A DNA stretch of 64,000 bases from JAGIBJ01 sp032119595 (GTDB lineage: Bacteria > Actinomycetota > Thermoleophilia > Solirubrobacterales > Solirubrobacteraceae): the NCBI GenBank assembly GCA_032119595.1, contig JAUMBQ010000006.1, forward strand, positions 496,001 to 560,000, in the 5' to 3' direction. This document shows positions 45,201 to 51,100 of this stretch, one piece after another. The stretch's first letter is position 1. Every line of letters begins with the position of its first letter. The translations under genes and the position numbers were made by a program. A model generated the notes under the pieces. The model saw nothing but the letters and a program-made list of their open reading frames with translations, did no database searches and was not told where the DNA came from.

Positions 45201-48062
45201 CGTATCGGTGATCGTGGCGCCAAGCGCCGCCGACGGGCCGACGTTCTCCACGGACACGGTCCAAGTGATGAGTTCGTCGACGTTCGCCGTGGCCTTGTCG
45301 GCGGTCTTGGCGACCTGAAGGTCGGCGGCCGGGTTCACCGTGAGTGGCGAGCTGGCGGAGTCGTCGCTGGCGTCGGGATCCCAGGTCGTCGTGGAGGCGG
45401 TCGCCGTGTTGGTGATCGTGGTGCCGGCCGCGCTCGAGGGTGGGCGAGCGACGACCACGATCGTGGCGGTGGCACCGCTGGCAATGGTTCCGATGGCGCA
45501 GGTGAACGGATTGCCGGTGCCGCACGTGCCTTGCGACGCGGTGATCGACTGCACGGTGACGCCCGCTGGCAGGGTGTCGGTGACCGACACGCCTGCGGCC
45601 GGGCCTGGGCCGTCGTTGCGGACCGCAACCGTCCACGTGGCGTTGCTCCCCAGGTTGACCGCCGCAGGGGCGACGGACTTGGTGACGTGGAGGTCGGCAG
45701 CCTGACCGATCGTCGTCGCTACGGAGGCGGTGTTGTTGCCGGGCGTCGGGTCGGGATCGGAGCCAGAGAGCGACGCGGCGTTGGTGATGGTCGTGCCAAC
45801 CGCCGCGGGGAGTACCCGAGCGGTGATCGTGATGGTCGTCGAGGCGCCGCTCGCGAGGGTGATCGCCGGACAGGTGACGTTCTGGCCCGTGATGAAGCAG
45901 GTCCCCGACGGGCGCGTCGCTGTGAGGGGCTGAAGCGTGGCCGCAAGCGGGTCGGAAACCACCACGCCCGTTGTGTCCGACGGACCGAGGTTCGTCGCCA
46001 CGAGGGTGTACGTGAGCGTGTCGCCGACGCTCGCCGACCCGACGTTTACGGCCTTGGTGATCCTCAGGTTGGCGCTGCGCACGAAGGTGACGGCGTCGCT
46101 GTCGGTGTTGTTGTCGGTGCGGACCTCGTTCCCGCCAGACACCTGCGCGGCGAACGTGCCCGACCCTGCGGACTGACTCGGCGTCACGTCCAGGACGATG
46201 TCCGGATACGCGGATGTGCCCAGCAGCGGGTCGGTGCGGGTGCAGGTCACAGTCAAGCCTGATGGCGTGCAGGTCCAGCCGGGCGCGCTGCTCACGCCAT
46301 CCAGCGCCACGCCCGCCGGGATCGTCGCGACGACCGTGACGGGCTGACCATAGGTCTGCGCGCCACCGATGTTGGATGCGGTGAGGGTCACGGTGCCCGC
46401 CTGGCCGTTGACCATCCCGGGCGAGAGCGTCTGCGCCACGACCATGTCTGAGCGGCGCACCGGCGTGGCCGCGACCGACGACGGATCGGCGTAGCTGAGC
46501 AGGCTTGACTGCCCGACGTACGACCCCGAAGCCGTGTTGACGAGCGGGACGCCCTCGTCGACGCCGCCAGCGATCTGCACCCGGAAGGTCATCGTCGTCG
46601 TGCCGCCGCTCGCGGCGAGGATCCCGCCGCTGGCGGCGCTGGCCCCAGCACCGAGGCGCATTGTCACTTGGCCGTTCGGGCCGGTTCCGGCGCTGAACGT
46701 ACCCTGATCGTCGCCGGCGGCATCGGTCTTCGCGCCGGCATTTGCACCTGCGGTGACCTGCATCGAGCCCGGGACGTAGGTCGTGCTCGGCGGAATCGGG
46801 TCGGTGACGGTGACCGCTGCGGCGCCGTCGTTGCCCTGGTTCTCAGCCACGATGCGGTACTCCAGGGTGTCCCCCGGCTCCACGACGCCGCCGTTGACAT
46901 CGGTGAGCGTCTTGGTGATCACAAGGTTGGGCTCACCGAGCTCGATCGCGATGCCGAGCGAGAACGGGTAGTAGACGTCCTGGGTCGTGTTGAAGACGAA
47001 GTTCGCGGTCGAGGCGCCGTTGGCGATCGCACCGTTGATCTCGCTGTTGCGCAGGTCGAAGCCGTAGTGGTTGAGGTTCGACGGCGCCCGGGAGGTCTCG
47101 TAGTTCAGACCGCTGATGGTCGAATCCATGAGGTCGATCGGGGCGACGGTGTCCAGCGACCGCGTGCCGAAGGTGGCGTTGTCGCCGGCGATGCCGGAGT
47201 CGCCCTCACCCGAGGTGTAGGTCAGGCTGGCATTCACGGCGCCGGACGCCGGCGCCACGAAGCCGGTCGCGGTGATCGTCGTTGCGGCGCCGGTCTGCAC
47301 GCGCTGGAAACCGTCCGCCAGCACGAGGCGCCGCAGCGGCTCAGTCGGAAGCTCGAACACCACGTAGAGGGCCCAGCCGCTCCAATGGTCCGGGAGATCG
47401 CCGCCGGTCGTGACCCGCTGCTCGATCCCGCCGACGGTGTACGCGCCGCTGCCTCCGGCCGTGACGAGCGCGGTCACGTCGGCTCCACACGCGAAGCCGC
47501 GCGTGTTTGCCCCGGTCACGTTCGCGATGCTGCCGCAGGCGGTGCCCGCCGAGACGGCCGTGTAGGCGTACCCCGCCGTCGCCGGTGTGTCGAATCGAAC
47601 GCCGTTCTCGCCGTTCCCGTCGGTGCCATCGCCCGCGCTACCCCACACCAGTCGTGCCGAGCGGACGATCGCGCCCGGCGGGAGGCCGAGCGTCGAGCTG
47701 CTCGAGTTGGTCGTGGTCGCAGCGGCGCCGTCGACATCGATCAGTGCGCCGTAGCCCTCGTTGGAGTTGTGGCTGCCGAGCGTGCCCGGGGCGCAGGTGG
47801 TCCAGGCCGACCGGCAGGTGGAGTTCGCGTTGCCAATCGCCGCGATGTCGCCGTGGAGCGTCTGGGCGTAGCTGTTGGTGAAGGCGCGCGGGGCAGCATT
47901 CGCGCTGGCCGGGGCGAGCAACCCGCCCAGGATGGCGACGAACGCGAGGACGATCCACGCGCCGGCCGACGCATGCAGGCTCGACCACTGCGCCCGAGCG
48001 GCGTTCGTGATCGCGTTCTCGGGAAGTCCTGGCATGGCGTGCACCGGTGGGGGGAGAGGCAC
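36240..48062 (-). CDS. Giant secreted DUF11-repeat protein 2 (about 3940 residues)
   Basis: An 11.8-kb gene. The GTG at 48062 or the ATG at 48035 starts a signal peptide (hydrophobic 35-50, APASANA near 50-56). Residues about 57-385 form a non-repeat head (FTNSYAQTLHGDIAAIGNAN, then VGGIEQRV and DHWSGWALYVVF). About 28 DUF11 domains of about 125 residues follow, most starting ADLRxxKxxDRATAxVGDT. Domains 2-23 of the regular array fall into a four-type order (see findings). The final domain reads VVLLRKPAGLTQRG and the end is GNGVTG. No sortase motif, membrane helix or catalytic site is seen. It is predicted to be an extended surface stalk. It is convergent with the dehydrogenase gene, 23 bases away. 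Confidence 0.9.
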   Translation of the reverse strand: MPLPPPVHAMPGLPENAITNAARAQWSSLHASAGAWIVLAFVAILGGLLAPASANAAPRAFTNSYAQTLHGDIAAIGNANSTCRSAWTTCAPGTLGSHNSNEGYGALIDVDGAAATTTNSSSSTLGLPPGAIVRSARLVWGSAGDGTDGNGENGVRFDTPATAGYAYTAVSAGTACGSIANVTGANTRGFACGADVTALVTAGGSGAYTVGGIEQRVTTGGDLPDHWSGWALYVVFELPTEPLRRLVLADGFQRVQTGAATTITATGFVAPASGAVNASLTYTSGEGDSGIAGDNATFGTRSLDTVAPIDLMDSTISGLNYETSRAPSNLNHYGFDLRNSEINGAIANGASTANFVFNTTQDVYYPFSLGIAIELGEPNLVITKTLTDVNGGVVEPGDTLEYRIVAENQGNDGAAAVTVTDPIPPSTTYVPGSMQVTAGANAGAKTDAAGDDQGTFSAGTGPNGQVTMRLGAGASAASGGILAASGGTTTMTFRVQIAGGVDEGVPLVNTASGSYVGQSSLLSYADPSSVAATPVRRSDMVVAQTLSPGMVNGQAGTVTLTASNIGGAQTYGQPVTVVATIPAGVALDGVSSAPGWTCTPSGLTVTCTRTDPLLGTSAYPDIVLDVTPSQSAGSGTFAAQVSGGNEVRTDNNTDSDAVTFVRSANLRITKAVNVGSASVGDTLTYTLVATNLGPSDTTGVVVSDPLAATLQPLTATRPSGTCFITGQNVTCPAITLASGASTTITITARVLPAAVGTTITNAASLSGSDPDPTPGNNTASVATTIGQAADLHVTKSVAPAAVNLGSNATWTVAVRNDGPGPAAGVSVTDTLPAGVTVQSITASQGTCGTGNPFTCAIGTIASGATATIVVVARPPSSAAGTTITNTATASTTTWDPDASDDSASSPLTVNPAADLQVAKTADKATANVDELITWTVSVENVGPSAALGATITDTAPAGVSIQSVTPQAGVTCSTAGQVISCALGASYPAGATRSVSIVARVNRASAGSPLSNSATTASSTFDQDLSNNLSSVTTSINNASDLRVAKTADRAAANVGDTITWTITATNDGASPATGVQLTDVLPAGVTLTGPAPQASVGPVCPVVANQVVCAIGTLAVGASATLVLTARVEAAAAETPLQNVAQVTGAEFDPDVANNSTSVSSPVPATADLRIAKSVSNASRNVGDALTYTLTAANDGPSTATNVQITDTVPVGFQLTAAPTVTGGSCTVVGRLVTCTVASLASGGARSITLAGQVTAVAAGTTLSNTAAITSDQPDQDPSDNTTPPATTAIAGVADLAITKTVDTASANVGSTLTYTLTVTNAGPQASPSTVVTDALPAGLTRLGAAPSQGSCPAGSPIVCDLGTVPAGGSATITITAAVGLSAAGATVTNSATVDGPLDDFTPGNDTASANSTIAPAADLRIVKTADRATADVGDTIIWTVTATNDGPQSATGVSITDTIPAGVALQTPITGLPGGVTCTPAGQVVSCAVSGALASGDSRIITLRGTVQRAAAETPQENVATVAGSQLDPDPSDNLSRVTTNVGAAADLRVTKVVDVATANVGDTLLWTVAVTNDGPSVATGVQLIDDLPAGTTLLTRSITQGSCTPVPIVNPTQAVCGVGTLASGQTVTATITARVERANAESPVTNVGRATATQLDPDTANNLATATTTIGPSTDLQIAKSVDTATANVGQTLTYTLTATNNGPSTATGVTVTDVLPASLARTGTVTASQGSCNPTGQTLSCTVGSLASGASATYVVRAIVQSAAAATTITNSASVSGGQSDPIPANNTSPPATTTIAGAADVAVVTSVSAATADVGDTLTYTFTARNNGPSTATGFQLVGAIPSGLTVLSSSAPGLACSGSPTVTCTGALASGATATLTVTARVLTAASGQTLTALGTVTATPFDPVAVNNTDDAVTTIGEATDLSLSKSVDRPTANIGDLLTFTLRTDNGGPNTATGVTIADTLPASLAVVGTPTASQGGCAVSGQAITCAIGALGTGGFATVTIVARVQASAASSTVTNVATVDGDQFDPAPLNDTSLPTSTTIGSAADLVVTQTVSDPSINLGDTVDYVVTVSNAGPQTATAVSLLDDLPTGGTVVSITPSQGTCGTGDPFACALGTINAGASATITVRVQIVGAASSTFSNVASATATQFDPNTANNAATVGTSTSPASDLRITKIADRATADVGETITWTVTATNDGPSAATGVTIADTAPSGVTLLPVTDPASSTCSVSGQTVSCARSGSLPVGGTVVLTLRGTVNTAAAGTPLSNSATVSGNEFDPDTANNLSAVTTTINAAADLRVAKTVNTATANVGDTLTWTIVATNDGPSTATGVVATDNLPAGVTLLTRTASQGTCAPSGAQVVCAIGALASGASATIVLTARVERSAAESPVDNVATVTSSVFDPDPADNLSTTSTTVGPAADLRLAKSVDRASANVGDTLTYTLTATNDGPSSATGTAVVDTLPTGLQIAGTPTASQGACTVTGQTVNCSIGTLASGATATVTILATVRAAASATTIGNVASVSGSRLDPDPANDTTTSTTTTVAPAADLIVTHAVDRPSLNLGDTAEFTIQVSNAGPAAATGVTLSDDLPAGTTLVSRTTSQGTCAPSGDPLACALGSIAPGATVTVVVRLRLDTGASATFTSAATASGTEFDPTPANNTASAATSTGPSANLSVAKIADRATADVGETITWSITATNAGPSAATGVIVTDTLPTGVTGVTATGGAGVTCSIAAGTASCAIAGPWASGTSRTIQLTGVVARASAGSPLTNAATIAGAEVDPNLADNVSTVTTTINAAADLRVSKTADRATASVGDTITWTVTATNDGPSAAPAVTITDDLPAGVTLLSATSPLGACSPVGAQVVCGPGALASGQSAAATITARVEVGAAESPVVNAARATSTTFDPDTANNVSSVGTAVGKSIDLTTSAAVDRPTANIGDELLYTFTIANAGPSSATGTSFTHQLPPNVAFVASTTTQGGCASAAGTVTCALGTMASGGNATVTVRVAVLAGAAGTTINARGAVSAIEPDRVPANDQSALVSTTVSAAADLAVTTTVDRSTAAVGDTLTYLVSVTNQGPSTATGVTLTNQIPAGATVISVTPSAGVTCDTADPRVCAVGTLAPNASATLTVVVQTTAANAASLVTDRASATANEFDPVAGNNAAQASSAIGDAADLRIVKTADRATAEVGDTITWTLTATNLGPLGATGVSVTDAIPAGVTITSATSSAGTCTAGSPVSCALGGLANGASATITVVGRVDRAAAGSPLAGQATITGDQLDPVPANNVSATSVTVGPAADLRLTKLIDRPAPSIGDAVEWTIQVVNDGPQPAVNAQLTDVVPAGATITAVTASAGSCTRTGQSVVCDLGTLASGASATATIRATVASGAGGAVLDNAATASSGTRDPDTTNNTATARATAGASADLSVTLTADRASVTVGEAITWNAVVGNGGPQLGTGIVATISLPSGLEGVTATVPGGSCVIAGAVATCTLADLPVGASQTIQLRGTAGRDTAERSLVATAVVTGSRPDPNPADNTASAALVAVPAAVDLVVTKRSDRDNAGPGEQVTITTDVLNRGPSTATKVVLTDTLPDGVTLVSVTPTQGTCTVVGRTVTCDLGDIPNGQTASIALVVTVDVAGVNLQLLNAGVATSGQFDTDGSNNAARITTGGQPAAPSPAATAPLVELTKTVDKASVAAGGEVVFTITATNRGTATATGVRIVDQLPAGLDYVSTKGTGVTCTRNARTITCVASSLPAGKSVALKVTTRVASPGKPIDNVATVVSAGLGDTNAKGQKASARVQASGAPYIVAGIKPLEAYTRPGKTVRIAVKVTNVGQATGSDVQACFTLPSGVVLLRKPAGLTQRGAKFCLTVARLDPNKNKRVVLSARVVGGAGTSRPRITGTATNSRVKTEAYPLVVRGQRAARGNGVTG
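37400..45699 (-). repeat. Higher-order array: five A-B-C-D domain tetrads plus one A-D half unit in giant gene 2
   Basis: Type A domains start near 45699, 44180, 42655, 41905, 40400 and 38891. Full units are about 1.5 kb (about 502 codons), and one half unit of about 0.75 kb (42655-41905) lacks B and C. Types are told apart by internal marks: A has GTCGTGDPFACALGT-like text, B has SPLSNSAT and NNLSxVTT, C has QVVC then TARVExxxAESPV, and D has TTxTN near IAGxADL or equivalent. Confidence 0.75.
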
Positions 48063-48083
48063 CGGAGCGTCCAGTGCCGTCTA

Positions 48084-48107
48084 GGCCGAATGGTCGGACG
48101 TTCGGCC
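48084..48107 (-). promoter_or_regulatory. Inverted repeat upstream of giant gene 2
   Basis: GGCCGAA (48084-48090) and TTCGGCC (48101-48107) are perfect arms about 30 bases upstream of the GTG. The 135-base gap to the end of giant gene 3 also holds GGTCTTTAGACC and a weak GC hairpin. Confidence 0.4.
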
Positions 48108-48197
48108 ATTCCCTCTACATCGCGCCCTCAACGCGACGCATAACACCGGTCTTTAGACCACTAACCCACCCGTTGGCGGGGTGCTCGCCACGAGTGC

Positions 48198-51100
48198 TCA
48201 GCCGGTGACGCCGCTCCCGCGCGTCACCTGGATGCCGCGGACCTGAATGGCGAATGCCTCAGTCTTCGTCTTGGCGTTGGCACTCGTCGCGGTAATCGTC
48301 GGCTTGGCGCGGCCAGCAGGTCCGACGACACGCGCCTGAAGCACCACGCGCTTGTTCTTGCCGGCGGCCAGCGCCGCCGCGCTCAGGCAGAACTGCGTGC
48401 CCTTCTGCGTCAGCCCGGCCGGCTTGCGCAGCAAGACGACACTCGCTGGCAGCTTGAAGCAGACGCGGGCGTCGCGAGCGGTTCCCACGCCGACGTTGGT
48501 CACCTTGACCCTGATGCTGATGGTGCCGCCGGGCCGCCCCGTATCTGAGGGCTTGATCGCGGCGAACAGATATGGGGCGCCTGAGGCTTTCAGGGAGGTC
48601 CTGGCCAGTTGCCCATTCGCCGGCGTCGAGGGCAGCCCATCAGCCGTGACCGAAGCCGTGTTCTCGATGATCTTTCCAGCCGTCCCCACGACGACCGTGA
48701 TCTTCACGACCATGGACGCTCCTGGGTTCAGTTTGCTCGTCACGCAAGTAATCGTGCGGGCGGCACGGGTGCACGTGCCGCCGGTGACCTTCGTGCCCTT
48801 GTAGTCAAGACCAGCCGGCAGGGCGTCGACGACACGGACCGCCGTAGCCGCCGCATTGCCGCGGTTGGTCGCTGTGATCGTGTACACGACCCTGTCGCCC
48901 GCCACGGGCGCCTGCTGATCGACCGTCTTGGTGAGGTCGATAAACGGCGCCGGAGCGACAGCACCAGTCACGCCGACCGATTCGACGGCGGCGGCGTTGT
49001 CGCTGGCGTCGGTGTCGAACTGGGCGCTGGTGACGGAACCGCCGCTCAGCAGCTTCTGCCCAGCACCGGCGGTCTTCACCACCACAACCGTGGTGATGGT
49101 GGCCTTCTGGCCGTCCGCGAGCACGCCCAGACTGCAGGTGATCTTGTTGCCTTCGACGACGCAAGCGCCCTGCGACGAAACGACACTCTGGAGGTCGACC
49201 CCTTCGGGGAGGTAGTCGACCACGACGACCTCAGTCGCGGTGGAGGGGCCGCGATTGGTGACGGTGCCGGTGACCGTGAGCGTGTCGCCCACGGAGACCT
49301 CCCCACGATCGGCCGTCTTCTCGAGGCGCAGGTCGACGGCCGGGGCGATCGCCACGAGCTGTCCGCTCGTGGTGTTGTCGGCGGGCACCGGATCGGACTC
49401 GTCTGCGGCGGCAACGCCGGTGATCACGAGGCTCTTCTCGGCCGCGGTTCGGTCGACGATCCCGCTGATCGTGATCGCGCCACTGGAGCCGACGGGCACA
49501 TCGGTCACGAGGCACGTCACCGAGCGGCCCGTGACCGTGCAGGTGCCGCCGGGGGTCGACGCTTGCACGTCCGTCATGCCCTCAGGGAACTCGAGCGTGA
49601 CGACCACGCCGTGGGCCGTCTGTGGGCCGCCGTTGCCCACGACGCCGTTCCAGGTGATTCGCTGCCCAACCGTGGCCGTGTCGCGATCGGGGACAAGCGT
49701 GATCGAGAGATCCGCTGCGCCAGCGGCCGTCGAGGTGGAACTTGACGTGTTGTTTGACGGGTCCGGATCGAGCGTGGACGAGGTGACGGTGGCGCTGTTG
49801 TTCAGCGACGCTCCGCCGGAGCCGCTCGCGACCGTCGCGACGATCGTCACGGTGACCGAACCGCCGCCTGGGATGCTCGCAAACACGCAGTCGATGCTTT
49901 GCCCGGTCCGCGTGCAACCGGACGCCGTCGCACTGATCGAGTCGATCGGTGCTCCAGCCGGGACGACGTCCGTCACGTGCACGGCATTGGCGGTCGATGG
50001 CCCATCGTTGAAGACCTGAATCGTCCAGGTGATGGTCTCGCCGATGCGCGGGCTGGCCTGGTCGGCGAGCTTCACGAGGCGCAGGTCCGACGCCGGACCG
50101 ACCGTCGTGGTTGCGGCCGAGACGTTGTTGCTCGTGTCCGGATCGAACACGCTGCCCGTGACCGAGGCTTGCGCGGTCAACGGCGAATCCGCGGCCGCGC
50201 GCTGCACCGTGCCGACGACCGTGATGACTTCGCTCGCGCCGCTCGTGAGCGAGCCCAGTGCGCACGAAATCGCGCTTGCGACGGTGCAGGACCCCGCTGT
50301 CGACGTCGCGGAGACGATCGTGACGCCGGCCGGGATCGCGTCCGCGACCGTCGTCGAGAGGGCCGTCTGCGGGCCGGCATTGGTCACCGTGATCGTCCAC
50401 GTGATCGTGTCTCCGACGTTGGCGGTCGGGCGGTCGGCCGTCTTGATCACGCGCAGGTCGGCGGCGTCGCCGGCGTTCGTCGTGGCCGACGCCGCGTTGT
50501 TGCCCGGGGTCGGGTCATGTTCAGCGGCGGAGGCGTCACCGGAGACGGTGACGGCGTTCCCGGCGTTCGCCGCCTCGATCCGGACCTCGACGGCCACGGT
50601 GGCGGTGGCCCCCGCGGCAAGGGCACCGAAGGTGCAGGTGCGCGGGTCGCCCGAGCCGCAGGTCCCCTGCGACGGGGTAGCCGCAAGGATCGTCGCGCCG
50701 GCCGGAAGGTCGACGAGCAGGGCTGCGCCCGTGGCGGCCGATGGACCATCGTTGGTCACGCTGAGCAGGAAGTTCCTGGTGCTGCCGATGGTGGCCGTCG
50801 CGAAGTCGACGGTGGCGGTGGTGCGCAGGTCAGCCGCCGGGTTGACCGTGAGCGTCGCCGAAGCGGAATTGTTGGCCGTGTTCGGGTCGTAGCTCGCGCT
50901 CGTCAGCACGCCGGGGTTGGTCAGCGTGCCACCCGCCGTCGCGGTTGCCGCGCGGACCACGACCGTGATGGTCACGGTCTGGCCGCTGGTGAGGGTGCCG
51001 AGGTTGCAGGTGAACGGGTCGCCCGAACCGCAGCCACCCTGGGTGGTGGTGATCGACTGGACGATCGCCCCGGCCGGCAGGTCGTCGGTGAGCACGACGC

